From Sporolactobacillus sp. CQH2019 (lineage in GTDB: Bacteria > Bacillota > Bacilli > Bacillales > Sporolactobacillaceae): a stretch of DNA of 64,000 nucleotides. The stretch spans positions 18,861 through 82,860 of the forward strand of contig NZ_JARAJZ010000006.1 in NCBI RefSeq assembly GCF_028765345.1. The letters are read 5' to 3'. Below the pieces are notes generated by a model. It was not told the DNA's origin and did not search any database. It saw only the letters and a program-made list of their open reading frames with translations. Below, in pieces: positions 9,084 to 18,583 of this stretch; within the stretch, counting starts at the first letter, position 1, and the number at the start of each line of letters is the position of its first letter. Position numbers and translations under genes: made by a program.

Positions 9084-10430
9084 ATGAGCAACAGCAAAAT
9101 CACTATTGAAAATGGGGCACAAAATCGAAATAGTAATCTAAAGAAAAATATTGTTCTTAGCTATATCTTTAAACTGCTCAGTTTAGGACTTAGTTTTTTC
9201 ACCGTGTCAATTCTCGTTCGCTATTTAAACAATACAGAATATGGCATATGGCTAACGTTATTAACAATATTATCATGGGTTAGTTTTTCGGATATTGGTC
9301 TTGGCAATGGTTTGAGAAATCGATTGACGGTTGCATATAGCCAGAAGAACTATAAAGACGCAAGAGAATATATTGCGACTACATATGCGGTTGTTACACT
9401 AATTGTTGTGTGCCTTTACATAATTTTACTCACAATCTTACCTCTACTCAATTTGCAAGGCATTTTTAATACGCATAAAATTTCAAATGCAAGGCTGCTG
9501 ATAGTGAGCATTTTAGCACTGAGTTTTTTCTTGAGTAATTTTATTTTATCCCTCTACAACCAATTGTATTACGCGGTTCAGAGAGCTTCTGTAACAGGTT
9601 TGGGGCAGGTTCTGATCAATTTATTTTACTTGCTTTTGCTGGCATCTCTGGGCCTGTTTTCAAAAAACAATATCCTATTTGTCGGTGCATCCTATGGTAT
9701 TTCATTGTTGGCGCCAAGTATATTACTTACGATTCTGTTTTTTAAAAAATATAATCACTTGAGGCCTGAATTTCACGATATTAAGCTTCAGAAGATAAAG
9801 GATTTGATGAATCTGGGGATCAAATTTTTTATTATCCAAATTGCTGCTGTTATATACTTTGGAACTAACAATATAATCATTACTCAAATTAATGGGCCGG
9901 CTCAGGTTGGTGTATATGACACAGCTTTTAAACTTTTCAGTACTGTATCCACGGCCTTCGTCCTATTGTTGACCCCTCTATGGTCCGCATTCACAGAAGC
10001 ATATGCTAAAAATGACTTTCAGTGGATCAGAGAGGTCATTAAAAAACTGAATTATCTACTTATCCCGTTAGCTCTGGGCTTGGTACTCATGATAGTTTGT
10101 TCAAATTTTATTTTTAAACTTTGGATTGGAAATAGACTTATGATTCCCAGTTCACTTGTTATCTTAAATGCAATTTATGTGTTTGTATACGCTTGGAGCA
10201 ATATCTACGTTTATCTGATGAACGGCATGAATAAACTTAATCTTCAACTTGTTTTTTCTATATTTACTTGCTTTATTAATATTCCCTTATGTTTTTATTT
10301 TGGTAAAACACTCAATTTAGGGGTCTCAGGAATTATGATTGCTCAAATATTGACGGCTTTACCAGGAGCGATCATTTTTCCTGCGTGTTCTATCCGATTC
10401 ATAAGCAAGGGCTTACAAGGAGGTAAATAA
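9084..10430 (+). CDS. Wzx-like polysaccharide flippase
   Basis: 448 residues with about twelve to fourteen membrane segments. The N-terminal [17 protein letters not shown] and [14 protein letters not shown] are hallmarks of the polysaccharide transporter branch of the MOP flippase superfamily. It would move the lipid-linked repeat unit across the membrane for polymerisation by the Wzy-like protein upstream. GAGGAG lies 11-16 bases before ATG 9084. The following acyltransferase starts one base after the stop, so they are co-transcribed. Confidence 0.85.
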   Translation: MSNSKITIENGAQNRNSNLKKNIVLSYIFKLLSLGLSFFTVSILVRYLNNTEYGIWLTLLTILSWVSFSDIGLGNGLRNRLTVAYSQKNYKDAREYIATTYAVVTLIVVCLYIILLTILPLLNLQGIFNTHKISNARLLIVSILALSFFLSNFILSLYNQLYYAVQRASVTGLGQVLINLFYLLLLASLGLFSKNNILFVGASYGISLLAPSILLTILFFKKYNHLRPEFHDIKLQKIKDLMNLGIKFFIIQIAAVIYFGTNNIIITQINGPAQVGVYDTAFKLFSTVSTAFVLLLTPLWSAFTEAYAKNDFQWIREVIKKLNYLLIPLALGLVLMIVCSNFIFKLWIGNRLMIPSSLVILNAIYVFVYAWSNIYVYLMNGMNKLNLQLVFSIFTCFINIPLCFYFGKTLNLGVSGIMIAQILTALPGAIIFPACSIRFISKGLQGGK

Positions 10431-10431
10431 A

Positions 10432-11019
10432 ATGATTGGAAAAATCAAAGCCACTTTGAATAAAGCTTATTTGATGCATAAACTGAGAACATTCAAGAAA
10501 AATTGCACGATAGGCAATGATGTTGTTATCTATCGAGAAACAAAAATAAGTAACCTCACCACGGATAAGAAAAAAATACTTATTGGTGATGAGTCAGTAA
10601 TCAATGGAATGCTAATCTTATATCCTTTTGGTGAAAAAATAGATATAGGAAAAAACACTTACATAGGAATAGGCACTAGAATATGGGCAATGGGAAAGAT
10701 AGAAATAGGAAACAACGTTTTAATCGCTCATAATGTTAACATTATTGATAATAACAGTCATTCCATTGAAAGTAAGATAAGAAAGAATGAACTTAGATAT
10801 TTAATAAATAAAGGCGCTCCGAAAGAAAATGTCTTTAATATTAAAAAAGGTGATATCAAAATAGGAGATAATGTATGGATAGGGCTGAATTCTATTATAT
10901 TAAAAGGTGTAGAAATCGGCGAAAATTCTATCGTAGCTGCTGGGAGTGTCGTAACGAAGAATGTACCATCTAACACTATGGTTGCTGGTAATCCCGCAAG
11001 GCCCATTAAAGAAATTTAA
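10432..11019 (+). CDS. Hexapeptide-repeat acyltransferase
   Basis: 195-residue left-handed beta-helix (LbetaH) acyltransferase of the WcaF/maltose O-acetyltransferase group. Isoleucine-rich hexapeptide repeats run through residues 50-180, with the family turn [12 protein letters not shown] and the C-terminal signature [20 protein letters not shown]. It probably O-acetylates a sugar of the repeat unit from acetyl-CoA. AAGGAGG lies just upstream and overlaps the flippase end. It is clearly related to the next gene, which suggests an old duplication. Confidence 0.85.
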   Translation: MIGKIKATLNKAYLMHKLRTFKKNCTIGNDVVIYRETKISNLTTDKKKILIGDESVINGMLILYPFGEKIDIGKNTYIGIGTRIWAMGKIEIGNNVLIAHNVNIIDNNSHSIESKIRKNELRYLINKGAPKENVFNIKKGDIKIGDNVWIGLNSIILKGVEIGENSIVAAGSVVTKNVPSNTMVAGNPARPIKEI

Positions 11020-11058
11020 ATAATTTTCTACCAACTGATTAAAAAGGAATGGGAAACA

Positions 11059-11676
11059 ATGTTAGGAAAATTAAAATCGTTTTTAAAAAAAATGAATTTA
11101 AGAAGAAAACTAAGAGATTATGCAGATTCTTATGAACTAGATAAGTCAACAATACTTTTGCCTTCATTTAACTTAGACATCCGTAAATTTTCCCCCAAAA
11201 AGAGGATATTTATTAATGCAGATTCTCTTTTGGGCTGTGTTCTAACATTGGAAAAAGAAACGGGGAAAATTTCAATAGGAAAGCGAGTATATATTGGCGG
11301 AGGAACTCAGCTAATTTCCATTAATAATATTGAAATTGGAAATGATGTTACCATCGCTTGGAATTGTACTATCTATGACCATAGTTCACATTCAATATAT
11401 TGGAATGAGAGAAAAAATGATACGATTCAATCACTTAGAGATATCAAGGAAAATGGTAATTTTATTAGCAAAAAGAACTGGGATGTAGTTAAATCGGCAC
11501 CTATAAAAATTTGTGACAAAGTATGGATTGGGTTTGATGCAGTAATTTTAAAAGGCGTTACTATTGGTGAAGGAGCTGTAATTGGTGCAAGAAGTGTAGT
11601 CACAAAAGATATTCCCCCTTACACGGTGGCGGCCGGAAATCCTGCTAGGGTAGTTAAAAAAATTGAGGAGGACTAA
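11059..11676 (+). CDS. Second hexapeptide-repeat acyltransferase
   Basis: 205-residue LbetaH acyltransferase similar in layout to the preceding gene, including the basic amphipathic N-terminus ([20 protein letters not shown]). It has the turn IYDHSSHS and the end AARSV-type signature [30 protein letters not shown] precedes ATG 11059. Divergence from the first copy is large, so the two may modify different positions or sugars. The acyl group cannot be read from sequence; acetyl is usual in the family. Confidence 0.85.
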   Translation: MLGKLKSFLKKMNLRRKLRDYADSYELDKSTILLPSFNLDIRKFSPKKRIFINADSLLGCVLTLEKETGKISIGKRVYIGGGTQLISINNIEIGNDVTIAWNCTIYDHSSHSIYWNERKNDTIQSLRDIKENGNFISKKNWDVVKSAPIKICDKVWIGFDAVILKGVTIGEGAVIGARSVVTKDIPPYTVAAGNPARVVKKIEED

Positions 11677-11679
11677 AAT

Positions 11680-12585
11680 TTGAAGAGGATATTGATTACT
11701 GGCTCTAACGGCTTTATCGGAAGCCACTTGGTTCATTATTATAAATCAAAGGGTGATCAAGTTTTCGGCCTTGGGACGTCTAAGAACAGCAATATAGATA
11801 GTGTTGAATATTATCAGTGCGATTTAGCGACAGACGATGTTTATGAATTATATAAATCAATAAACCCCGATTGGTTTATACATTGCGCGGGAAATGCGAA
11901 TGTCGGAATTTCGGTTAAGTATCCGGAACTTGATTTTGAAAAAAATGTAAATGTACTATATAAGACACTCTCTGCTTTGAAAAGGGCGGAAATCAATCCC
12001 AAATTTATCTTTCTTTCAAGTGCGGCCGTTTACGGAAATCCTTCTACACTTCCAATCAGTGAAAGTTTTTCAACGGTTCCTATTTCACCGTATGGACTTC
12101 ATAAAAAAATGTGTGAAGACATCTGCAAATATTACAGAGAAAATTACAATATGCAGATTACTGTATCGCGTATTTTTTCTGCTTATGGAGAAGGATTAAG
12201 AAAGCAACTGCTTTGGGATATTTACAACAAATATAAAAACAACGATTTCATTGAATTGTACGGTACGGGGGATGAAACAAGAGATTTTATTCATATATCA
12301 GATTTGATTCAAGCCATCAATCTTATTTTGAATAATGAAGAACCAGATTTCATCTACAATATTGCTAATGGTCAGGAAATCACGATCAGAGAAATTGCTA
12401 ATATTTTTGGTGAGGAATTGGCATTGCCAGAGGGAAAAATATCGTTTAACGGGAAAATAAAAGTAGGAGATCCGATGAAGTGGCGGGCAAACATTGATAG
12501 GATAAAATCGTTAGGATATAGAAAAACCGTCACGATTCAAAATGGAATTATACGCTACTTGAAATGGGTGAAAGAATATGTTTAA
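11680..12585 (+). CDS. NAD-dependent sugar epimerase/dehydratase
   Basis: 301-residue extended SDR enzyme acting on a nucleotide sugar. The N-terminal Rossmann motif is ITGSNGFIGSHL; the catalytic residues appear as Ser-Ser in FLSSAAVYG and YGLHKKMCE (YxxxK). The start is TTG 11680, with GGAGG 9-13 bases upstream. It overlaps the next gene by 8 bp and follows the acyltransferase by 3 bp, so it is in the polysaccharide operon. The substrate is probably UDP- or dTDP-hexose; 4-epimerase and 4-reductase activity cannot be told apart by eye. Confidence 0.85.
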   Translation: MKRILITGSNGFIGSHLVHYYKSKGDQVFGLGTSKNSNIDSVEYYQCDLATDDVYELYKSINPDWFIHCAGNANVGISVKYPELDFEKNVNVLYKTLSALKRAEINPKFIFLSSAAVYGNPSTLPISESFSTVPISPYGLHKKMCEDICKYYRENYNMQITVSRIFSAYGEGLRKQLLWDIYNKYKNNDFIELYGTGDETRDFIHISDLIQAINLILNNEEPDFIYNIANGQEITIREIANIFGEELALPEGKISFNGKIKVGDPMKWRANIDRIKSLGYRKTVTIQNGIIRYLKWVKEYV

Positions 12586-13663
12586 AAACAAACGAATCTT
12601 ATTTCTGGCAATGGGAGGGAAAAATTGGATAGGAGGGCTGTATTATGTGAAAAATGTAATTTATACTTTGATACATACAAATGAACTTGGCGAGCATTCA
12701 AAAATATACATACTGGTTAAACGGGAGAATTATGATTTATTCAAAAAATTTCAGAAATATAATTTTGTGCAAATTATCCTGTTTAAGGATTCTATATTAA
12801 ATAAAGTGTTTAGAAAACTAAGCAATAAACTAAAATTAGACATCGAGTTGTTATATGCTGTTAAAAAACATAAAATAGATCTCATTTTTCCTGTTACAGG
12901 ACATCCAAATATGTTTTTAAAAAATAAATCCGTTTTCTGGATTCCTGATTTTCAACACTTTTTTTATCCTCAATTTTTTACAAAAGAAACATTGCAAGGT
13001 CGAGATTCACTTCATAAATATATAGCAAGGCAACCTAACTATCTTGTGCTTAGCAGTGAGGATGCAAAGAATTCTTTTGCTAAATTTTACCCTGATCATT
13101 TAAATACTATTAAAATCATTAAATTTCAATCCGATCTTGAAGATGAAGTAGGTCGACTTACAGATAGCTTTGTTGAAAATACATTAAATAAATACAACAT
13201 TACCGGAAAATATGCGATCCTATGCAATCAGTTTTTTAATCACAAAAACCACTTGGTAGCATTTAAGGCGATTAACTATATCAAACAGGAAAAAGGGCAG
13301 GATATTTGTTTGATTTGCACTGGAAATAATCAACCGGTTAATAATAACAAAAAACACATAGAGGATCTCAATCAATATATCAAAGATAATCATCTTGAAA
13401 AAGATATTAAAATATTGGGATTGATCCCTCGCATGGATCAATTGGCACTTATCAAAGCATCTTGCGTGTTAGTTCAGCCATCTTTGTTTGAGGGCTGGGG
13501 GACAAGCGTGGAGGATGCAAAATGGTTTCACAAGAAAATGATCTTGTCTGATATAAATGTTCACTATGAACAAAAAAATGAAGATTGCGTCATTTTTCAC
13601 CGCACAGATTTTAAAGATTTAGGTGACAAAATTTTAAATGTTCTTTCTACTGAAACGAATTAA
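12578..13663 (+). CDS. Family 4 glycosyltransferase
   Basis: 361-residue GT-B glycosyltransferase. The central FWIPDFQHFFYPQFF and YILVLSSEDA-like segments are typical of the RfaB/mannosyltransferase group, and the donor-site motif is PSLFEGWGTSVEDAKWF (E spaced 8 from E/D). It overlaps the epimerase end and is the last gene of the + strand cluster. No clear U-rich terminator follows, but an imperfect inverted repeat is present at 13705-13755. Confidence 0.8.
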   Translation: MFKNKRILFLAMGGKNWIGGLYYVKNVIYTLIHTNELGEHSKIYILVKRENYDLFKKFQKYNFVQIILFKDSILNKVFRKLSNKLKLDIELLYAVKKHKIDLIFPVTGHPNMFLKNKSVFWIPDFQHFFYPQFFTKETLQGRDSLHKYIARQPNYLVLSSEDAKNSFAKFYPDHLNTIKIIKFQSDLEDEVGRLTDSFVENTLNKYNITGKYAILCNQFFNHKNHLVAFKAINYIKQEKGQDICLICTGNNQPVNNNKKHIEDLNQYIKDNHLEKDIKILGLIPRMDQLALIKASCVLVQPSLFEGWGTSVEDAKWFHKKMILSDINVHYEQKNEDCVIFHRTDFKDLGDKILNVLSTETN

Positions 13664-14076
13664 CGCTTGCAGAGCATACATATAAAGAGATGTTGACGTA
13701 GTAACGGCTTAAGGGAATTTTCTGGGCAGCACACCAATGGGTACCCGTTAAGCCGCTTGTCGCGAAATAACTCATTCTTTTTTGTTAGAACTCAATAACT
13801 TCGCTCGTTTCATGGATCATCCTCCTGTTTCATTCATAGAGGCATGATCGCATGAAACCATGATCATAAGAAGGTCTCCATTATTTGACGCTTACCCACG
13901 CAAGACCGACTGAGGTTTGCATAATTAATAGAAACCATCTCCTTCTAAGTAGTAATAGAAAGGAGATGGCTTCTCATCAGTAAGTCTTAATTTTTCCAAT
14001 AGGCTAGTCAGGCCTGCCTAGCTAGAATGCCATTTAAATTACATGAAATCTTTGGGAGAAGGCTACCTAGGACAAT
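13664..14076. other. Intergenic region between convergent operons
   Basis: Non-coding. It contains an inverted repeat CGGCTTAA (13705-13712) / TTAAGCCG (13748-13755). On the - strand a strong AGGAGGATGATCC precedes ATG at 13813 but opens only 13 codons (stop 13772-13774), probably the stump of a lost gene. The hairpin at 13935-13969 is listed separately. No other gene is visible. Confidence 0.5.
13935..13969 (-). terminator. Likely terminator of the galactitol-type PTS operon
   Basis: CCATCTCCTT at 13935-13944 and AAGGAGATGG at 13960-13969 form a perfect 10-bp stem with a 15-base loop. Read on the - strand, it follows the kinase stop and is trailed by TTTCTATTAATT, a moderately U-rich tail. 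Confidence 0.55.
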
Positions 14077-15546
14077 TCATAGCTCATATTCGATCTTACT
14101 GTTATAAAGGGTCTTATACTGTTTCTCGTAAACGTATAACAATCTTTCAACTAGAGGATTGTCCTCGTTCGGAGTATACTCATCGCTGGGTGCTTCATCA
14201 AGGTTCTGATATTTTCTTGTTACGGCCTCCGCAACGATATTTGCCCCTCGAGACACTGCCTCTGGTGTATCCATTGCACGGACCTTAGCATTCAATAGAT
14301 CGGCACGTAGCTGAACCCAGAGCGGATCTTTAGTTGCAGGCCCGATCAGCTTCACTTTCCGAATTGGGCTATCAGTAAGGGTTTCAACTGCATGTTTAAG
14401 CTCAAATGTCAGGCCTAAGAATAAACCAAACACCAGATTTTTTAAGCTCGTCTGATTAGTCAGGCCATACCACAGACCTCTTGTCTCAGTAGACTTAACT
14501 GGGCTCCCGCTCCCACTAAAGTGCGGAATAACGAAGTTGATCTCTTCGGGTAAGATTTTCCCAGCCAGGTAATCATCGTATGCTTCATTCATTAGGTTCA
14601 TGAATACCTCATCATTTAAATGATAAGATTCCATGAACCACTGAATCACCGAGCCCGCAGAAGGAAGTGCAGTAAACGTTGTATACAAAGCAGGGTTAAT
14701 ATATATCCCATAGGCAATTCCCGCCTGTTCACCATGCTGGTTCTTCTTTAACTGTTTGGACAGAAGAAGAATCCCCTCAGTTGTACCCGTTGAGTCAAGT
14801 AACTCATCACTACGCTGGTCGCTTGAGAACGACCCGACCATGTGATCATGACCAGCGATCGTAACATAAGTGTCATCAGACAGGCTGAGACCATTGGCAA
14901 TATCTTGCTTTAGCGTTGCAACCTTCTCCCCAGATACAAGTGTTTCCGGAAAATCAACATTCTCAATCTTGAAAATTTTCTTGATACGGCTAGACCAGCG
15001 TTTGTGTTCCAGATCAAAGACCATTGTACGACTGGCGATAGAGTATTCAGTTCGCATCATACCGGTAAACTTATATGCAATAAAGTCCGGAATGCAAAGC
15101 CACGTATACCTCTTGGTCGAATCAAGGCCGTTATCAAACAACCACCGAATCTTGCTTGCCGAATAATGTGCATGAGGCGGTAATCCGGCTACGTCGTATA
15201 TCGTTTGACGGTCTTCAGGAGTTAGGCGGTCAATGACACTCTGTGAGCGATTATCATACCAAGCGATCATTTCAGAAGCGCGATTACCTTTTTCGTCGAT
15301 AAGAACACCCGATTCACCAACGCTTGCAATCGAAATCTTCTGTACTTTTGAACGATCACTAAGTCTGAATTGACAGATTGTATCTTGAATGTCATCGAAG
15401 AGTTTATCCGCATCAAAATCGATGTTGTCTCCATCTTCAATCTTGGGAGTTTTAAACTTCAATTGCTCAGTAGGTTGCGTGGTCGATTCGTTGTCCCACA
15501 GCGAAACTTTTGTATTTGTCGTTCCGATATCAATTGTTAGATTCAT
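14077..15546 (-). CDS. FGGY-family carbohydrate kinase
   Basis: 489-residue sugar kinase of the FGGY (xylulokinase/gluconokinase/fuculokinase) family. The N-terminal phosphate loop is DIGTTNTKVSLWD; the catalytic Asp lies in AGHDHMVGSF; the C-terminal ATP site appears in LIGPATKDPLW. It would phosphorylate a sugar or sugar phosphate with ATP in the cytosol. It is the last gene of a PTS operon, where the transporter already delivers a phosphorylated sugar, so it may make a ketose bisphosphate for the aldolase or act on a non-PTS substrate. Nine bases separate it from the IIC gene. Confidence 0.85.
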   Translation of the reverse strand: MNLTIDIGTTNTKVSLWDNESTTQPTEQLKFKTPKIEDGDNIDFDADKLFDDIQDTICQFRLSDRSKVQKISIASVGESGVLIDEKGNRASEMIAWYDNRSQSVIDRLTPEDRQTIYDVAGLPPHAHYSASKIRWLFDNGLDSTKRYTWLCIPDFIAYKFTGMMRTEYSIASRTMVFDLEHKRWSSRIKKIFKIENVDFPETLVSGEKVATLKQDIANGLSLSDDTYVTIAGHDHMVGSFSSDQRSDELLDSTGTTEGILLLSKQLKKNQHGEQAGIAYGIYINPALYTTFTALPSAGSVIQWFMESYHLNDEVFMNLMNEAYDDYLAGKILPEEINFVIPHFSGSGSPVKSTETRGLWYGLTNQTSLKNLVFGLFLGLTFELKHAVETLTDSPIRKVKLIGPATKDPLWVQLRADLLNAKVRAMDTPEAVSRGANIVAEAVTRKYQNLDEAPSDEYTPNEDNPLVERLLYVYEKQYKTLYNSKIEYEL

Positions 15547-15555
15547 TCATATCAC

Positions 15556-16908
15556 TCAGTCCGTAACTGATTTCTTCGTAACACGATACAGCCACCAGAT
15601 AATCACCCCGATTACTGGAATCAGTACAAGTGCGATAGGATTCAGTTCAAATACTTGAACGATCCAGTAGCGCAGTGGGTTACCGCCGTCAAGGAAGCTG
15701 GTTACTGATGCACTCTTAGCACCAGAGTAGTTGACGTTCCGTGCCATTCGAGTAATCGTACCGGCCATGGCAGAAGAAATGTAAAGATCGCCGATAATGC
15801 ATGGGATCCCGATAATGAGGGAACGGAATACATCGCCATGAGTTGCAAGAACGATCATGGAGGCAAATACAGCCAAGTTTGCCAAGTCAGCTAACGGCAT
15901 CGTGCCATTGCCCGGCAGCAAAAAGGCCAGGCCAACGGCGATCGGAGTCAGAATCAAGCCGGTGGAAATAACAGCCGGGTTACCAATTGCAACCGCGATA
16001 TCAAGACCGATGTATAGTTCGCCGCTGTTCTTAACGTGCTTGTTCAGAAAATCCTTGACGGCTTCAGAAATCGGCAATAAACCTTCCATCAAAATACGAA
16101 CCATCCGTGGCAGGATGAACATAACTGCCCCTAAGTTGACACCGATGTTCAAGATGCCCTTAACGTCATAACCCGAAAGGATACCCAGAAGAACACCGAG
16201 AATCGTACCAATCATCAGCGGTTCACCCATGATCCCAAAGCGCTTTTGAATGGTTTGTGGGTTAATGTGGATCTTGTTCAGGCCAGGAATGCGATCAATG
16301 ATCCAGTTGCCAAGTAAGCCGATCGGCCAGAAAGTAATTGAGGAAACTGTTGGCAACGAGATGCCCTGTAAGCCAAAGTATTTCTCACCCAGAGGCGCAG
16401 CCCAGTCGGCCATCTTGAAGACAATAACTGTGATCAGAGCAGCCGCGAGGATCCCAAGCCAGAAGTTGCCGGTGACGTAGTAAACAAGCGTACCGGCTAA
16501 AGCAAAGTGCCAATAGTTCCAAAGGTCTACGTCAACCGTTTTAGTCCATTTAAATGCAAGCATGATGATGTTAATCACAATCGTCATAATGATAACAAAC
16601 GGTGCAATCGGCAAGCCCCAAGTGATCGCAGCCAACGCCGGCCAACCTAAGTCAGCGTGAGGAAGGCTAAGGCCGATATGTTGAACCATCACCTTGGCCG
16701 CGGGGCCAACGTTATCAGAAAGAATGGTCATAACGGCATTGATGCCGACAAACCCAACACCTACCGTTAGGGCAGAACGTAAAGCTTTTGCAGGCTTAAC
16801 ACGGAAACATAAGGCAAGAAAAAACAGGAACAATGGAAGCATAACAGTAGCACCCAAGCCTAAAACGTACTGGACGATAGTGTTGAGTTGATCTGCCAAA
16901 TTGGACAC
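15556..16908 (-). CDS. PTS galactitol-family EIIC permease
   Basis: 450-residue membrane protein with about ten to twelve hydrophobic segments and the Pro/Gly-rich segments of the galactitol (GatC) family, such as LGLGATVMLPLF near the N-terminus. It forms the translocation channel of a PTS that phosphorylates its substrate during import. The start is GTG 16908, with GAGGTGAATT upstream. It follows IIB by 10 bp. The substrate is probably a polyol or ketose, not necessarily galactitol. Confidence 0.85.
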   Translation of the reverse strand: MSNLADQLNTIVQYVLGLGATVMLPLFLFFLALCFRVKPAKALRSALTVGVGFVGINAVMTILSDNVGPAAKVMVQHIGLSLPHADLGWPALAAITWGLPIAPFVIIMTIVINIIMLAFKWTKTVDVDLWNYWHFALAGTLVYYVTGNFWLGILAAALITVIVFKMADWAAPLGEKYFGLQGISLPTVSSITFWPIGLLGNWIIDRIPGLNKIHINPQTIQKRFGIMGEPLMIGTILGVLLGILSGYDVKGILNIGVNLGAVMFILPRMVRILMEGLLPISEAVKDFLNKHVKNSGELYIGLDIAVAIGNPAVISTGLILTPIAVGLAFLLPGNGTMPLADLANLAVFASMIVLATHGDVFRSLIIGIPCIIGDLYISSAMAGTITRMARNVNYSGAKSASVTSFLDGGNPLRYWIVQVFELNPIALVLIPVIGVIIWWLYRVTKKSVTD

Positions 16909-16918
16909 TTAATTCACC

Positions 16919-17218
16919 TCATTCTTCAATGTGTTTCTTAATATCCTCATAAACGGCGTCAGCGCCGATACCGGTAATAATCGGTAATGCCTTAATTATT
17001 GGGATTTCAAGATCATATGGCACATTCGTTGTCGCAACGATTAAGTCCGCATCTTTCAAATCATATTCAGGTAGAGAAGCGACATTCGTTTGAGTGTAGT
17101 TGACATTGATACCGTTTTTGTGCAGATATTCTAGCACCTTTTCGGCAACAACCGTGGATGTGGCGATACCCGTCGCGCAAACGAACAAAATGGTCTTTTT
17201 CTTACTAGTGTTACTCAT
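16919..17218 (-). CDS. PTS galactitol-family EIIB
   Basis: 99-residue cytosolic phosphocarrier. The phospho-accepting cysteine loop is FVCATGIATSTVVAEK, as in GatB-type proteins. It receives phosphate from the IIA protein and passes it to the sugar in IIC. ATG 17218 overlaps the IIA stop by 4 bp (ATGA), which implies coupled translation. Confidence 0.9.
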   Translation of the reverse strand: MSNTSKKKTILFVCATGIATSTVVAEKVLEYLHKNGINVNYTQTNVASLPEYDLKDADLIVATTNVPYDLEIPIIKALPIITGIGADAVYEDIKKHIEE

Positions 17219-17703
17219 GATAATCCCTCCAGTATTGCCTTCTGTACTTCTTCAGCAACTTCTTCATCACTTGCAGTTTGGAATTTCTTCAGTAGTTCTT
17301 GGTTCTGAACAAAACCCATAATTCGCTTTAAGATATTCAAGTGTTTGTTCGACTGGGCCAACGAGAGCAGGAAGATGATTGAAACCTGGACTTTATCTCC
17401 CTCTTCTGTCCCCATCACTGTCATCTCAATGGGTTCCTTAAGGATGCCAACCGAAACGGCGTTCGTCTTGACATATTGTGGATCAGTGTGTGGAATTGCA
17501 ATGCCGATTGGTGCTGTTGGGAGCCCAGTCGGAAACTTTACTTCACGATCCTTTACGGCCCGCGGATAGTCGGATGTAACCAAATCTTTATCTAAAAGAT
17601 TGGTCGATAGCCGATCGACCACCGCCGAGAAAGTAATCTGTTTCAAAAAATGTTTAACAAAAGAGGTATCAAATGCAATCTTTTGTGAATCCGCTTCGCT
17701 CAT
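17215..17703 (-). CDS. PTS EIIA, fructose/mannitol-type domain
   Basis: 162-residue IIA protein that takes phosphate from HPr. The active His is in IGIAIPHTDPQYV. It overlaps both neighbours by 4 bp. A free-standing IIA next to GatB- and GatC-type proteins is the normal arrangement for galactitol-family systems. Confidence 0.9.
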   Translation of the reverse strand: MSEADSQKIAFDTSFVKHFLKQITFSAVVDRLSTNLLDKDLVTSDYPRAVKDREVKFPTGLPTAPIGIAIPHTDPQYVKTNAVSVGILKEPIEMTVMGTEEGDKVQVSIIFLLSLAQSNKHLNILKRIMGFVQNQELLKKFQTASDEEVAEEVQKAILEGLS

Positions 17704-18569
17704 TTCTTAGCCTCCCGGTGTACAGGTGTAGGCGGATTTTGATTCATAACTTGAATCTTGTGATAGACAACATTTTCAACAGCCTTTTCAGCTGCTAGGG
17801 ACACGTTCACCAGATCAAACCGATCAGGATCTTCTTCGTAGCTCTTTCCCGCCGATTGAATGTAGGCACGCCGCAAGTCACTGGCAACGTTGATCTTCAC
17901 GACCCCGTTATCGACCATCTGTGCGACCTGTTCGTCAGGAATGCCTGAAGCACCGTGTAATACCAGTGGTACAGGACAAATCTCACGGATCTTCTTCAGC
18001 AAAGGGAAATCGATATTAGGATTCAGATCCAAGCCGTGCACGTTACCAACTGCAACTGCAAGGAGGTTAACACCCGTCCGTTCAACAAAATCGACCACTT
18101 GATCTGGATTCGTCTTATTGTTGCCCTTAGTAATATCATCATCTTCCTTACCAGCAATCGCGCCGAGTTCAGCTTCAACTGGAATGCCATAGCCTTTTGC
18201 AAATTGAACCGCCTCATAGGTGTGTTGGATGTTCTCTTCGTAATCGTATTTGGCATTGTCAGTCATCACAGAGGTAAAGCCCGCACGAGCAGCCTGTCGA
18301 ACGGAATCAAAACTCTTGCCATGGTCCAAGTGCAATGCGATCGGGGTGTCCATTTCTTTGGCATAACGGTTGACCATATCAGCAATGTATCCATAGCCAG
18401 AAACCGGAATATTAGTTGGAGCGATCTGGATAAATGCTGGAATACCGCTCTTTTCAACAGCGTTCAGAATCCCAATCGTTGTTTCGAGGTTGGTCGTGTT
18501 GAAAGCACCTGCGACCACGTGACGTTCCTTAATAATATCGATCAAATCAAAACCATTAACTAATGGCAT
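17700..18569 (-). CDS. Class II ketose-bisphosphate aldolase
   Basis: 289-residue zinc aldolase of the FbaA/GatY/KbaY family, which cleaves a ketose 1,6-bisphosphate to DHAP and an aldehyde phosphate. Zinc ligands and active-site residues are seen in HLDHGKSFD, VEAELGAIAG and LVLHGASGIPDEQ. AGGAGG precedes ATG 18569. The length matches the GatY/KbaY tagatose-bisphosphate group. Its place as first gene after the regulator suggests that the imported sugar is converted to a ketose bisphosphate, with the kinase at the end of the operon supplying the second phosphate. Confidence 0.85.
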   Translation of the reverse strand: MPLVNGFDLIDIIKERHVVAGAFNTTNLETTIGILNAVEKSGIPAFIQIAPTNIPVSGYGYIADMVNRYAKEMDTPIALHLDHGKSFDSVRQAARAGFTSVMTDNAKYDYEENIQHTYEAVQFAKGYGIPVEAELGAIAGKEDDDITKGNNKTNPDQVVDFVERTGVNLLAVAVGNVHGLDLNPNIDFPLLKKIREICPVPLVLHGASGIPDEQVAQMVDNGVVKINVASDLRRAYIQSAGKSYEEDPDRFDLVNVSLAAEKAVENVVYHKIQVMNQNPPTPVHREAKK

Positions 18570-18583
18570 AGTTCAAATTCCTC

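Noticed and set aside
13772-13813. 13-codon - strand ORF with a strong GGAGG
   Set aside because: Too short to support; probably the stump of a deleted gene.
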